A stretch of DNA of 64,000 bases from Rhizobiales bacterium Ga0077545 (GTDB lineage: Bacteria; Pseudomonadota; Alphaproteobacteria; Rhizobiales; Methylopilaceae): positions 124,001 through 188,000 of the forward strand of contig LNEV01000014.1 in assembly GCA_001464335.1 (NCBI GenBank), given 5' to 3'. This document shows positions 17,668-26,368 of this stretch, piece by piece. Below the pieces are notes generated by a model, which saw only the letters and a list, made by a program, of their open reading frames with translations, ran no database searches and had not been told where the DNA came from. Numbering within the stretch: the stretch's first letter is position 1; each line of letters opens with the position of its first letter. The position numbers and the translations under genes are program-made.

Positions 17668-18615
17668 TCATTTCCCGTTCGTAGACCCGTGCCCTTCGGC
17701 TGCGGGTGTGCGCCCGAAATCGGGAGATTCGATATCCTGCCCGATATCGAGAATGCCGCGCCGTATCGCCCGGGTGCGCGTGAACAGATCGAACAGAGTG
17801 TCGCCATCCCCGCGCCGGATCGCCCGCTGCAGCGAGGTCAGATCCTCGGTGAAGCGGCCCAGCATTTCGAGCACCGCATCCTTGTTGTTGAGGAAGATGT
17901 CGCGCCACATAGTCGGATCGGACGCGGCGATGCGGGTGAAATCGCGGAAGCCGGAGGCCGAGAACTTGATGACTTCCTGGCGGACATTGTCTTCCATATC
18001 CGCCGCCGTGCCGACGATATTGTAGGCGATGAGATGCGGAATATGGCTCGTGATCGCGAGCACGAGATCATGATGCTTGGCGCTCATCACTTCGACATCC
18101 GCGCCGATTTTCGTCCAGAATTCAACGAGCCGCTCGACCGCGTTCTGGTTTGTGCTTTCCGGTGGCGTCAGAATGCACCAGCGATTGCGGAAGAGTTCGG
18201 CAAAACCGGCATCCGGCCCGGAATGCTCGGTGCCCGCGATGGGATGGGCAGGCACGAAATGCACATTCGCGGGAAGATGCGGCTCCATCTGGCGGATGAC
18301 CGACATTTTCACCGAACCGACATCGGATACGATCGCACCGGGCTTCAGCGCCGGCCCGATGGCCTTGGCAACGTCCTCGGACGCCCCCACCGGCACGCAG
18401 ACGATCACCAGATCGGCACCGGCCACAGCTTCGGCGGGATCGAGGGTATAGAAATCGCCGATGCGCAGTTCCTCGGCACGCTTCAGCGTCTTCTCGGATC
18501 GCGTCTGCACAACGATTTCGCCCACGAGGCCGCTTTTGCGTGCGGCATGAGCGATGGACGAGCCGATCAGGCCGATGCCGATCAGCGTCAGCCGTGTGAA
18601 CAGGGGTTCAGCCAC
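17668..18615 (-). CDS. tyrA: prephenate dehydrogenase (prephenate/arogenate type)
   Basis: TyrA oxidatively decarboxylates prephenate to 4-hydroxyphenylpyruvate (or arogenate to tyrosine). The 315-residue protein opens with a Rossmann motif, GIGLIGSS, at 13-20. It contains VSDVGSVK and the substrate block [17 protein letters not shown], which are diagnostic of this family. A GTG start was chosen because it overlaps the aminotransferase stop by eight bases and precedes the Rossmann fold by the usual distance; longer starts would run into the upstream gene. The operon order chorismate mutase-aminotransferase-tyrA gives a complete route from chorismate to tyrosine. Confidence 0.92.
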   Translation of the reverse strand: MAEPLFTRLTLIGIGLIGSSIAHAARKSGLVGEIVVQTRSEKTLKRAEELRIGDFYTLDPAEAVAGADLVIVCVPVGASEDVAKAIGPALKPGAIVSDVGSVKMSVIRQMEPHLPANVHFVPAHPIAGTEHSGPDAGFAELFRNRWCILTPPESTNQNAVERLVEFWTKIGADVEVMSAKHHDLVLAITSHIPHLIAYNIVGTAADMEDNVRQEVIKFSASGFRDFTRIAASDPTMWRDIFLNNKDAVLEMLGRFTEDLTSLQRAIRRGDGDTLFDLFTRTRAIRRGILDIGQDIESPDFGRTPAAEGHGSTNGK

Positions 18616-19726
18616 GCTTCGCTCCCACGAATTCGGAGAGCGCTGCGACCACAAGCCGGTTTGCCTCGTCGCTCCCGATCGTCATGCGCAAGGCATTCGG
18701 AAGGCCGTAGGAGGTGACGCGGCGCAGGATGATCCCACGCGCGGACAGATAGTCGTCGGCCTCCGCCGCCGTCTTTCCGGCTTCGTCGGGAAAATGGATC
18801 AAGATGAAATTGGCGACGCTTGGCGTGGTGTGCAGGCCGATCCTGGAAAACTCCAGAGCGAGGCGGTCGAGCCACGTCTCGTTGTGCGCGACAGACATCG
18901 CGATATGCGCGCGATCGTCAAGAGCCGCAACGCCCGCCGCGACGGCCGGTCCCGACACATTGAACGGCCCGCGAATGCGGTTTACCGCATCGACCACCGC
19001 AGTCGGTCCATACATCCAGCCGAGACGCAAATTCGCGAGGCCATAGATCTTGGAGAATGTGTGCGTGACGACCACGTTCTCGAAATCTTCAACCAGTTCG
19101 CGCCCGTCGGTGTAATCCTCCTTGACTACATATTCGGAATAGGCCGCGTCGATCACGAGAAGAATGTCCGGACGCAGGCCCGCGTGCAGACGGCGGATGT
19201 CCGCCGCCGGAAGATAGGTGCCCGTCGGATTGTTGGGATTGGCCACGAAGACGATTTTCGTCCGTTCGGTCACATTGGCGAGGATCGCATCGACATCGGC
19301 CGTGTAACCTGTCTCCGGCACGACGACCGGCGTCGCACCGCGTCCCATGATTGCGATCTTGTAGACGAGGAAACCATGCTCGGTGAAAATCCCCTCGTCG
19401 CCCGGTCCCAGAAAGGCGTGGGCGAGAAGGTTGAGGATCTCGTCCGATCCCGCACCGCAGACCACGCGTTCGGGATCAAGCCCATTTGCCGCGCCTATGG
19501 CCTCGCGCAGCGCGCGCGATGAGCCTTCGGGATAGAGCGCCAGTTTCTCGCCCGTCCTGACATAGGCCTCGACGGCGCGGGGGCTCGGGCCGAACGGCGT
19601 CTCGTTTGAGGAAAGCTTGAATATGCGGTTCGGCCCTGACGCGCCGGATTTGCCGGGAACATAGGGTTCGATGTCGAGGATGCCGGGGCGCGGCACCGGG
19701 CGAAGGCGCTGTTCGGATGCGGTCAT
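18608..19726 (-). CDS. hisC: histidinol-phosphate / aromatic aminotransferase
   Basis: This 372-residue PLP enzyme of fold type I carries the Schiff-base lysine in [17 protein letters not shown] (Lys226), together with NPNNPTGT and the N-terminal [12 protein letters not shown] block of HisC. HisC-like enzymes convert histidinol phosphate, and several also transaminate aromatic 2-oxoacids. Being placed between chorismate mutase and prephenate dehydrogenase and away from other his genes, its main job here is probably phenylalanine/tyrosine transamination; whether it also serves histidine cannot be decided from this window. Confidence 0.92.
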   Translation of the reverse strand: MTASEQRLRPVPRPGILDIEPYVPGKSGASGPNRIFKLSSNETPFGPSPRAVEAYVRTGEKLALYPEGSSRALREAIGAANGLDPERVVCGAGSDEILNLLAHAFLGPGDEGIFTEHGFLVYKIAIMGRGATPVVVPETGYTADVDAILANVTERTKIVFVANPNNPTGTYLPAADIRRLHAGLRPDILLVIDAAYSEYVVKEDYTDGRELVEDFENVVVTHTFSKIYGLANLRLGWMYGPTAVVDAVNRIRGPFNVSGPAVAAGVAALDDRAHIAMSVAHNETWLDRLALEFSRIGLHTTPSVANFILIHFPDEAGKTAAEADDYLSARGIILRRVTSYGLPNALRMTIGSDEANRLVVAALSEFVGAKRG

Positions 19727-19733
19727 CGGAAGA

Positions 19734-20519
19734 TCATTCGGCCACCGCAGCCTGATCGTTTATTTCGATCAGGTCGATGGGTTTTGCGTATGAGCCGAGG
19801 CGCGGCGCGCCATCGGGAAGATTAGCGGAAGCAACGGCGATCAGACCTCGCCATCGGTCGGTCGTGGCATCGGCCAGCACATCGAAAATGCCCGGCTGCG
19901 GCGCGCTCGCGAAATCGGCCGCGACAACGGCCATTTCATCCACCGCCGCATTGCCGAGCGGCTTTGCGATGACGACCGCCGGAACCGCCGCCGGGCGGCC
20001 GGGATAGATCAGAAACGGCAGCCGCGCCATGACGACCGGCTGCCCCGGCCCACCGAGCCCCTGCCACCATGGGCCCCGGCTCGTGCCGAGGCCGATCAGT
20101 CCGAGATCGCCCTGAGACGCGGAAACCGCCGCGACCACCGCGTCCGGTCCCTCCTGCATGAAGAGCGGGACGTCGAACCCCATCTGGAAGCGCGCCAGAT
20201 CCTGCAAAGAGGCGCGGTCTCCCGAGCCGTCCACATGCACCGCATAGGGGGCCTGCACATGCGTGAAGCCCGAAATGATAGTCCTCCAGATGTGTTCCAC
20301 CGCCGAAAACGGAAGCCGGCCGCCGTGCCGGGCAAGGAGGCGGCGCATCATGTCGGCCTCGCGACCGGGCCGGAACGCCGAGCCCGTCTCGCCGGTCTTC
20401 TTCACGCGGACGAGGGCATCGATGATGGCCCCACGTTCGATCAGGAGGCGGTGCATATCGGCATCGATCCGATCGATCTCGGCACGAAGGTCATCGAGGC
20501 TTTTGGGCGCTTCTGTCAT
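19734..20519 (-). CDS. AroQ-type chorismate mutase with unassigned C-terminal domain
   Basis: Residues 1-90 form an AroQ helical chorismate mutase ([34 protein letters not shown], then an [14 protein letters not shown] helix). It converts chorismate to prephenate and heads the aromatic operon. Residues from about 90 to 261 form a second domain that I do not recognise; it lacks the ACT regulatory motifs and the TRF catalytic motif of prephenate dehydratase. The start was set at the ATG and not an upstream GTG. The gene is divergent from metX over a 147-bp spacer. Confidence 0.85.
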   Translation of the reverse strand: MTEAPKSLDDLRAEIDRIDADMHRLLIERGAIIDALVRVKKTGETGSAFRPGREADMMRRLLARHGGRLPFSAVEHIWRTIISGFTHVQAPYAVHVDGSGDRASLQDLARFQMGFDVPLFMQEGPDAVVAAVSASQGDLGLIGLGTSRGPWWQGLGGPGQPVVMARLPFLIYPGRPAAVPAVVIAKPLGNAAVDEMAVVAADFASAPQPGIFDVLADATTDRWRGLIAVASANLPDGAPRLGSYAKPIDLIEINDQAAVAE

Positions 20520-20563
20520 GGGCCGCACTCAATACGCCGCCCCGGCCCGTTGTCAAAGAAACG

Positions 20564-20646
20564 TTGACTTTACCGCTTGGTACCATCTTAGCTGTCCGGC
20601 CCCGCGCAGCACGCAAGGCGCGGAAGATTATCCCGCGGCACGCGGG
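20564..20646 (+). promoter_or_regulatory. metX promoter and structured 5' leader
   Basis: TTGACT, with a weak -10 (ATCTTA) 17 to 18 bp later, gives a plausible promoter. The transcript would then contain two GC-rich hairpins before the metX start: CCGCGC/GCGCGG (20602/20618) with a 10-nt loop, and CCCGCG/CGCGGG (20632/20641) with a 3-nt loop. SAM-II riboswitches often precede met genes in alphaproteobacteria, but their conserved GATTTAA...AGCTAAA elements are absent here. The leader may be a simple attenuator, a binding site, or an undescribed element. Confidence 0.4.
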
Positions 20647-20666
20647 AAACGAAGGAACGATCCCAC

Positions 20667-21848
20667 ATGGCCCCATCCGAGGCCCTGTCTGCTGTCAAGA
20701 ATGCGGCTCGCCACGAGGTGGATACCCCGCAAAGCCGCGCCGTGCGCTTCGGCCCGGAAGCGCCGCTCCGGCTCGATTGCGGGGTCGATCTGTGGCCCCT
20801 TCAGATCGCCTACAAAACCTATGGCGAACTGAACGAGGACAAATCCAACGCCATCCTCATCTGCCATGCGCTGACCGGCGACCAGCATGCCGCGAGCGAA
20901 AACCCGGTTACCGGTAAGCCCGGCTGGTGGGAGAAGGCGGTCGGGCCCGGCCGCCCGATCGACACCGACCACTTCTTCGTCATCTGTTCGAACGTGCTGG
21001 GCGGCTGCATGGGCACGACGGGCCCCGCGTCGCTGAACTCGGAAAAGAACCGCCCCTTCGGCCTCGATTTCCCGGTGGTCACCATCCGCGACATGGTGCG
21101 CGCGCAGGCCAAGCTCATCGAGCATCTGGGTATCGATCAGCTCTTTTCGGTCATCGGCGGCTCGATGGGCGGCATGCAGGTGCTGGAATGGGCCGTGACC
21201 TATCCGGAGAAGGTTTTCTCTGCCGTGCCGATCGCCGCCGCCGCCAAGCACTCCGCGCAAAACATTGCCTTCGACGAGGTCGGGCGTCAGGCCATCATGG
21301 CCGACCCGGACTGGCAGGGCGGCCGGTATCAGGACGCAGGCACGGTGCCGAGCAAGGGTCTCGCGGTCGCGCGCATGGCCGCGCACATCACCTATCTGTC
21401 CGAAGCGGCACTGCAGCGGAAGTTTGGGCGCGAATTGCAGGATCGCGAGGCGCGTACCTTCACCTTCGACGCCGATTTTCAGATCGAGTCTTACCTGCGC
21501 TATCAGGGATCGACCTTCGTCGAGCGCTTCGATCCAAACTCCTACCTCTACATCACGCGAGCGATGGATTATTTCGATCTCGCCGCCGAGCATGGCACGC
21601 TGTCCGCGGCCTTCGCGGGAACGAAGACCCGTTTCTGCGTGATGTCCTTCACCTCCGACTGGCTGTTTCCGACATCGGGCTCGCGGGACATTGTCCATGC
21701 GCTCAACGCAGCAGCAGCCAACGTGTCCTTCGTCGAAATCGAATCTGACAAGGGGCATGATGCGTTCCTGCTGGACGAACCGGAATTCTTCGCCACCTTG
21801 CGTGGTTTCCTCGCCGGGTGCAGCCGCGCGCGCGGGCTGAAGGTGTAA
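20667..21848 (+). CDS. metX: homoserine O-acetyltransferase
   Basis: MetX acylates homoserine with acetyl-CoA, committing it to methionine. The 393-residue alpha/beta-hydrolase shows the nucleophile elbow GGSMGGMQ with Ser166, an Asp in FTSDWLFP and a His in [10 protein letters not shown] as the catalytic triad. The blocks [10 protein letters not shown] and [12 protein letters not shown] are typical of MetX. It is paired with metW two bases downstream, the usual partner in Proteobacteria. Confidence 0.95.
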   Translation: MAPSEALSAVKNAARHEVDTPQSRAVRFGPEAPLRLDCGVDLWPLQIAYKTYGELNEDKSNAILICHALTGDQHAASENPVTGKPGWWEKAVGPGRPIDTDHFFVICSNVLGGCMGTTGPASLNSEKNRPFGLDFPVVTIRDMVRAQAKLIEHLGIDQLFSVIGGSMGGMQVLEWAVTYPEKVFSAVPIAAAAKHSAQNIAFDEVGRQAIMADPDWQGGRYQDAGTVPSKGLAVARMAAHITYLSEAALQRKFGRELQDREARTFTFDADFQIESYLRYQGSTFVERFDPNSYLYITRAMDYFDLAAEHGTLSAAFAGTKTRFCVMSFTSDWLFPTSGSRDIVHALNAAAANVSFVEIESDKGHDAFLLDEPEFFATLRGFLAGCSRARGLKV

Positions 21849-21850
21849 CT

Positions 21851-22549
21851 ATGGCGCGTCTCGCACATCAGGGCGCTCCGGTTCAGGACGCCCCGGTCTC
21901 GCCGGCCCGCGACAGCGCCCGGCCCGATCATCTTCTCATCGCGGACATGGTCACGCCCGGCGCTCGTGTGCTCGATGTCGGTTGCGGAGAGGGCGATCTT
22001 CTGCGGCTTCTTATCGCCCGCAAGCAGGTCGACGGGCGCGGCATCGAAATCAGTCAAGCTGGCGTCAACGCGGGCGTCGCGCACGGGCTGTCCGTCATCC
22101 AGGGCGACGCCGACACCGATCTCGACAATTACCCCGATGACGCCTTCGATTACGTCATCCTCTCGCAGACCCTGCAGGCTACACGCCAGCCAAAAGAGGT
22201 GATGGAGAACCTGCTGCGCATCGGGCGCCATGTCGTGGTGTCGGTACCGAACTTCGGCCACTGGAAAATGCGCGCGCAGATCGTCCTGCGCGGCCGCATG
22301 CCTGTGACGCCGACACTGCCCGAAACCTGGTACAGCACACAGAACATCCATCTGTGCACGATCCGAGATTTCGTCGATCTGTGCGACGCCGTGGGCGCAA
22401 AGATCGAACGCGCGGTGGCTCTCGACGACTGGAACCGCCCGGTCCGCGTGAACGCGCCGTGGTGGTTCTGGAACCTGTTCGGCGCGCAGGCGGTGTTTTT
22501 GCTGAAACGATCATGGGCCACACCGCGCCACGAAAAGCCGCGCGACTGA
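21851..22549 (+). CDS. metW: methionine biosynthesis protein MetW
   Basis: MetW is a methyltransferase-fold partner required for full MetX activity in many Proteobacteria. The 232-residue protein contains the SAM-binding motif VLDVGCGEGDLL, the family block GRGIEISQAGVNAGVAHGLSVIQGDADTDL, and VPNFGHWKMR. Start was set at the ATG two bases after the metX stop. Its stop nearly touches the convergent methyltransferase gene. Confidence 0.93.
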   Translation: MARLAHQGAPVQDAPVSPARDSARPDHLLIADMVTPGARVLDVGCGEGDLLRLLIARKQVDGRGIEISQAGVNAGVAHGLSVIQGDADTDLDNYPDDAFDYVILSQTLQATRQPKEVMENLLRIGRHVVVSVPNFGHWKMRAQIVLRGRMPVTPTLPETWYSTQNIHLCTIRDFVDLCDAVGAKIERAVALDDWNRPVRVNAPWWFWNLFGAQAVFLLKRSWATPRHEKPRD

Positions 22550-22551
22550 GC

Positions 22552-23298
22552 TCAGCGTCCCGTATTGACTGCACCGCCTGGCACCAGAACCGGCTCCACA
22601 GCGCGTACACGCACCTTGGCGGGTTTGCGTTTTGCGCGCGCCGGCGTGTAGACCTGCTTTACCGCCTCGACCATGTGCACACCGCAGAACGGCGCCCAGC
22701 CCCAGCTTCCAACGCGTTCGAGCCATAAGGCGGACCGCAGCACCATTCCCCGCTCGATCGGCGGGAACATCAGGGCATCGCTCCAGGTCAGCGGCGCGAA
22801 CTGGGCCTCTCGCAGGAGATTGGTGAGCTGCCCGCGGCTGTAGGGACGTCCTTGTCCGAAGGGTGTCGTCTCCAGCCGTGCCCACGCGCCGCGCCGGTTG
22901 GGAACCACCGCGAGGAGCTTTCCGCCCGGCGCAAGACACCGCCAGCATTCGCGCAAGAGCTCGCGCGGATCGTCCGCATTCTCCAGCGCATGGACAAGGA
23001 TGATGCGGTCCACGGCTGAATCGGGCAGCGGCCAGATGTCCTGCTCGACAAGCGCCGATGCAACGCCGCGACCGGACTGCCAGTCGAGCACTCCCTGCTC
23101 GGCCGGCATGAAGGCGAGAACGCGCTCGGTCTCGTCGCGAAAAACACCCAGAAATGGCGTCGCGAACCCGGCGCCGAGCACACGCAGGCCCGCAGCATCG
23201 GAAAAGCGCATGCGTATCTTCGCGCGCAGGATGCGTCGCACCACCTGTCCGAGGCGCCCGTGATAGAAGGTCCTGAGATCGACGACGTCGAGCGACAT
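22552..23298 (-). CDS. class I SAM-dependent methyltransferase-like protein
   Basis: This 248-residue cytoplasmic protein resembles class I methyltransferases. The post-motif region (DRIILVHALENADDPRELLRECWRCLAPGGKLLAVVPNRRGAWARLE) is well conserved for the UbiE/Methyltransf_11 group. Motif I, however, reads VLGAGFATPFL and not the usual E/DxGxGxG, so SAM binding may be altered. A basic tail (RAKRKPAKVRVRAVEP) ends the protein. It lies 7 bp downstream of the HxlR regulator. The substrate is unknown. Confidence 0.75.
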   Translation of the reverse strand: MSLDVVDLRTFYHGRLGQVVRRILRAKIRMRFSDAAGLRVLGAGFATPFLGVFRDETERVLAFMPAEQGVLDWQSGRGVASALVEQDIWPLPDSAVDRIILVHALENADDPRELLRECWRCLAPGGKLLAVVPNRRGAWARLETTPFGQGRPYSRGQLTNLLREAQFAPLTWSDALMFPPIERGMVLRSALWLERVGSWGWAPFCGVHMVEAVKQVYTPARAKRKPAKVRVRAVEPVLVPGGAVNTGR

Positions 23299-23305
23299 GA
23301 CGGCG

Positions 23306-23752
23306 TCAGGACGCGCGGGCGACAGCCGCGATGGAGGCGTCGCCGGTCGGCAAGGCGGTGCGCGGGGCTGCCTTCTGGCGGGCCTCTTCCAGCCGTTCGA
23401 TGTTCGTCGACAGCCAGAACCAGAGCGGACGGATTTGCTCGAGAAGCTCCCGGCCGAGGGGGGTCAACTCATATTCGACGCGTGGCGGCACCTGCGGGTA
23501 AAGCGTGCGGATGACGAAACCATCCGCTTCGAGCTGGCGCAGGCACTGCGTCAGCATCTTCTGGGTGATCCCGTGCACCCGCTGGAGCAGGCGTGAAAAG
23601 CGCAGCGGCTGTCCCTCGGCATCGAGCTCGGAGAGAATCCAGCCGGTCCATTTCCCGGCGATCCGGTTCATTGTTTCGCGGGCAAGGCCCATCTGGCCTT
23701 CGGTGAGGTTGCAGCAGGCCTCTTCGATCTGCTCGTGCGTGATGGTATCCAT
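23306..23752 (-). CDS. HxlR family winged-helix regulator
   Basis: This 148-residue DNA-binding protein has the HxlR winged helix: IAGKWTGWILSEL, FSRLLQRVHGITQKMLTQCLRQLEADGFVIR and a wing at PPRVEYELTPLG. HxlR proteins often sense electrophiles or oxidants through cysteine; here adjacent cysteines (13-14, EEACCNL) near the N-terminus are candidates. The start chosen is the ATG giving MDTITHEQ; longer in-frame starts lack a ribosome site. It precedes and is probably co-transcribed with the methyltransferase-like gene. Confidence 0.88.
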   Translation of the reverse strand: MDTITHEQIEEACCNLTEGQMGLARETMNRIAGKWTGWILSELDAEGQPLRFSRLLQRVHGITQKMLTQCLRQLEADGFVIRTLYPQVPPRVEYELTPLGRELLEQIRPLWFWLSTNIERLEEARQKAAPRTALPTGDASIAAVARAS

Positions 23753-23908
23753 TTGGCATGTATAGATCACGAAGCCATCTTCTTACAATCGGAAACAAGA
23801 AGCCGCTGCAACACGAAGATGCCCTTTGTTTCGGGTCTGAAATGCAAAGAGAAATCCTGCGGAAACAGCGGCCGCTTAGTTCTCGCCTTGTGGCATTGGA
23901 GGGGGAAC

Positions 23909-24079
23909 ATGCACCGGCCTGACGCAACAGAGCTCGGCTTGCGACCATACGCGGTCGCCGCCGAGGCGCGTGCACAGTCCACCCTCCCTTCCCGGTCGAA
24001 GCGAGGGTGGACTGCTCCCGTATCCCCTACACCCCCACGGGCGTCCAAACCCGCTTCGGACACGGCGCTGCCGGAGTGA
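23909..24079 (+). CDS. possible 56-residue small protein (alternatively part of an sRNA)
   Basis: An ATG follows the strong ribosome site GGAGGGGG by three bases and opens 56 codons, ending in a TGA that lies in the loop of a strong terminator. The product is rich in Pro, Ala, Arg, Ser and Thr and has no known domain. Because the message is dominated by inverted repeats (for example a 12-bp stem at 23975-24014), the reading frame may be incidental to a small RNA. In that case the ribosome-site-like sequence would be a CCUCC-binding or anti-SD element. Confidence 0.3.
   Translation: MHRPDATELGLRPYAVAAEARAQSTLPSRSKRGWTAPVSPTPPRASKPASDTALPE
23975..24014 (+). ncRNA. long hairpin in a candidate small RNA
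   Basis: CAGTCCACCCTC pairs perfectly with GAGGGTGGACTG over 12 bp, and an inner CTTC/GAAG helix extends the stem. Smaller helices follow (CCCGT/ACGGG at 24017/24037 and GTCC/GGAC at 24043/24058) up to the terminator at 24066. This chain of stems ending in an intrinsic terminator is the architecture of a bacterial small RNA of about 200 nt. The 5' end is not defined by an obvious promoter. Confidence 0.4.
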
Positions 24080-24102
24080 AAGCTCCGGCAGCGTTCGTTT
24101 TT
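24066..24102 (+). terminator. Rho-independent terminator of the small transcript
   Basis: An 11-bp perfect stem, CGCTGCCGGAG/CTCCGGCAGCG, with a 6-nt loop is followed by TTCGTTTTT on the plus strand. There is no plus-strand gene upstream for more than 1.5 kb other than the 56-codon frame. The terminator therefore implies a short transcript made in this spacer. Confidence 0.85.
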
Positions 24103-24166
24103 CGGAGTCCTCGCTCGGTTCCTCGGTGCCATTGCGAAAAGCCGGCGTTATCGCTAGCTGTCTCCC

Positions 24167-24616
24167 ATGCTGACCGCGAAGGCGAAATACGGTCTCAAGG
24201 CCATGGTGCATCTGGCGGCCCTGCAACCCGGAAAGTCGGCGCTCATCGCCGACATCGCAGCGCAGCACGGCATTCCGAAAAAGTTTCTCGACGCGATCCT
24301 CAACGAATTGCGTCAGGCCGGCTTCCTCAAGAGCAAAACCGGGCGCGGCGGCGGCTATATGCTGGCGATCCCGGCCGACCGGATCATCGTCGGCGACATC
24401 ATTCGCAAGCTCGATGGCCCGCTTGCCGCCGTTCCCTGTGTCAGCCGCAGCTCCTATGCGCGCTGTCAGGACTGCGATACCGAGGAAGACTGCAAGGTCC
24501 GCCTTTTGATGCTCGAGGCACGCGAAGCACTCGCCCAGGTGCTCGACCGGCGCACCCTGGCTGAAATGGAAGCGGTCGGCCGCAACCCCATGGACGATTT
24601 CGTCTACATGATCTGA
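24167..24616 (+). CDS. Rrf2 family transcriptional regulator with Fe-S-type cysteines
   Basis: This 149-residue regulator has the Rrf2 winged helix (KYGLKAMVHLAAL, PKKFLDAILNELRQAGFLKSKTGRGGGYML). It also has a cysteine cluster, Cys91, Cys100, Cys103 and Cys109, in PCVSRSSYARCQDCDTEEDC. In IscR, NsrR and RsrR such cysteines ligate an Fe-S cluster. The spacing here differs from IscR and NsrR, so a redox or cysteine-metabolism sensor is likely, with the cluster type unknown. It is monocistronic. Confidence 0.88.
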   Translation: MLTAKAKYGLKAMVHLAALQPGKSALIADIAAQHGIPKKFLDAILNELRQAGFLKSKTGRGGGYMLAIPADRIIVGDIIRKLDGPLAAVPCVSRSSYARCQDCDTEEDCKVRLLMLEAREALAQVLDRRTLAEMEAVGRNPMDDFVYMI

Positions 24617-24850
24617 CGCCGCTGGCACCCTGTCGCTTTATCCCGCCCCGCGCGCAACGAGCAGACCTGACAGGAGCGTGCGAAAACCGCACGAAAACAG
24701 AGGTTCGGCGCGGACCCGCCATCAAAACCACTTATTTCAAGGGCGATTCGCACACGCTTGCAAAAAAACCGCCGAAAACCCGGCCAAACCGCTCTTGCTC
24801 CGCGTTCAATCGACGTAATGTGCAGGCTCCGAATCACTGGAGGTAACAAC

Positions 24851-25153
24851 ATGGCCACCGCTCAACTCACCAAGTCGCAGCTCATCGAGAAGATCGCGAC
24901 CGAGACCGAACTGACCAAACGCGACGTAAAGGGCGTTTTCGACGCCCTCGCCGGCGTCGGCTACAAGGAGCTGAAGAAGAACGGTCAGTTCACCGTTCCC
25001 GGCTTCGCGAAATTTGTCGTCGTCAAGAAGCCCGCCACCAAAGCGCGCAAGGGCGTCAACCCCTTCACCGGCGAGCCGACCACGTTCAAGGCCAAGCCGG
25101 CCCGCAAGATCGTGCGAGCGCGCCCGGTCAAGGCCGCCAAGGACGCCGTCTGA
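24851..25153 (+). CDS. HU-family DNA-binding protein
   Basis: This 100-residue histone-like protein contains the HU fold: LTKSQLIEKIATETELTKRDVKGVFDAL, then GQFTVPGFAKFVVVKKPATKARKGVNPFTGE with the arm proline. The C-terminus is extended and basic (KAKPARKIVRARPVKAAKDAV), longer than E. coli HU, as in several Rhizobiales HU variants. An excellent GGAGGTAACAAC ribosome site precedes the ATG. The gene stands alone and ends in a strong terminator. Confidence 0.92.
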   Translation: MATAQLTKSQLIEKIATETELTKRDVKGVFDALAGVGYKELKKNGQFTVPGFAKFVVVKKPATKARKGVNPFTGEPTTFKAKPARKIVRARPVKAAKDAV

Positions 25154-25180
25154 TCTCTGATCGGCCGAGACGATCTGAAC

Positions 25181-25211
25181 CGCCTGCGCCCTCATCGGCG
25201 CAGGCGTTTTT
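25181..25211 (+). terminator. Rho-independent terminator after HU gene
   Basis: A 10-bp perfect stem, CGCCTGCGCC/GGCGCAGGCG, with a CTCATC loop is followed by five T residues. It ends the HU transcript just before the convergent MFS gene. Confidence 0.9.
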
Positions 25212-25218
25212 CATGGCA

Positions 25219-26361
25219 TCAGGCTTCGGCGGATGCGCGGCGCCGCAGGAGCCCGATCCCCAGAAGCGCAAAACCGATGGCGATCGACAGCGGCAAGGCT
25301 TCAGGCCCGGCAATGTCGATAAGATAGCCGATGGGGGTCGAACCGATGATCGATCCCGCCGCATACGCCATCGCAAACCCCGTCGAGACGGTGGCGAGCC
25401 GAGAGCCGCGATAATCCTGCCCAATCAGGATCACGCCAAGCGTGTAGAGCCCCGAAATGGCACCACCCGCAACAAACAGAATGACGGCGCGCAAGGCCAC
25501 GACGTCCATACTGAACGGCAGAGCGACCATGGTCACCACCGCAACCGCCGTGCAGAGCGCAAGCGTTTCCCCCCGCCCCCACCGGTCGGCCAGCACGCCG
25601 AGCAGAACGATCAGCACAGCCTCGCCGAGGCTGAAGATGGCGACGAGATACGAGGCGTTCGCGTCGTCGAGGCCATGTGACAGGCCATAGATCGGCAGAA
25701 GGCTTTGCAGCGCGGTTTCGCCGACGCCGGACATAAACCCGAACAGTATAAGGCTTCCGGCGAGGGTCAGCGCAAGCCGCAGGCCCTTGAGGTCTCCGAG
25801 ATCCTCATCCTCCGCCTCGCCGACGGCGGACGGCACGCCCAACGCCACCACGACGCCGACCGCAAGCGGAACGATCGCGGCGATAATCGGGAGTGTACCG
25901 ACAACCCCGGTTTGCCCAAGAACCACGGGTCCGAGAAACTGGCATGTCGCATAGAGCGTGCCGGACGCACCGATGATACGGCCGCGATGCCGGTCGGTGA
26001 CAACGCCGTTCAGCCATATTTCGGTGGTCGTCCAAAGCGTCGAGAAACAGGTCCCCATCACGAAGCGCGCCAGGAACCACACCACCATGTTGTCGGTAAA
26101 CAAAAGCGCGGTGAAGGACACAAGGGACAACGCGAATTGCCCCGTGACCACCGCCTTCAGACCGATCTTCTCGATCAGTTTCGGCAAGAATGGCCCGACG
26201 ATAAAAATACCCGCGCCCGCGAGGCTCGCATTGAGGCCGATCAGCCAGGTCGGCAGACCATGCTTCTCGAGCGCGAGCGAAAAGAAAGGGTAGGTATAAC
26301 CATACAGGAGTGCTTCGATCGCAATCAGCGTCAGCACACCGCTCACACGCCACAGATACAT
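25219..26361 (-). CDS. MFS transporter, YcaD-like
   Basis: This 380-residue inner-membrane transporter has twelve predicted helices. MFS landmarks include RFVMGTCFSTLWTTTEIWLNGVVTDRHRGRIIG (helices 4-5 and loop) and the second-half LADRWGRG motif. The TTEIWLN segment resembles the YcaD/TagA-like drug:proton subgroup, whose substrates are unknown. It is the last gene of a three-gene operon, beginning 7 bp after the SET-domain gene. An exporter of the product or target of that operon is one possibility. Confidence 0.87.
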   Translation of the reverse strand: MYLWRVSGVLTLIAIEALLYGYTYPFFSLALEKHGLPTWLIGLNASLAGAGIFIVGPFLPKLIEKIGLKAVVTGQFALSLVSFTALLFTDNMVVWFLARFVMGTCFSTLWTTTEIWLNGVVTDRHRGRIIGASGTLYATCQFLGPVVLGQTGVVGTLPIIAAIVPLAVGVVVALGVPSAVGEAEDEDLGDLKGLRLALTLAGSLILFGFMSGVGETALQSLLPIYGLSHGLDDANASYLVAIFSLGEAVLIVLLGVLADRWGRGETLALCTAVAVVTMVALPFSMDVVALRAVILFVAGGAISGLYTLGVILIGQDYRGSRLATVSTGFAMAYAAGSIIGSTPIGYLIDIAGPEALPLSIAIGFALLGIGLLRRRASAEA

Positions 26362-26368
26362 CGGAACC

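Noticed and set aside
20529-20666. SAM-II riboswitch before metX
   Set aside because: The conserved GATTTAA and AGCTAAA elements of the SAM-II core are not present; only generic hairpins are seen.
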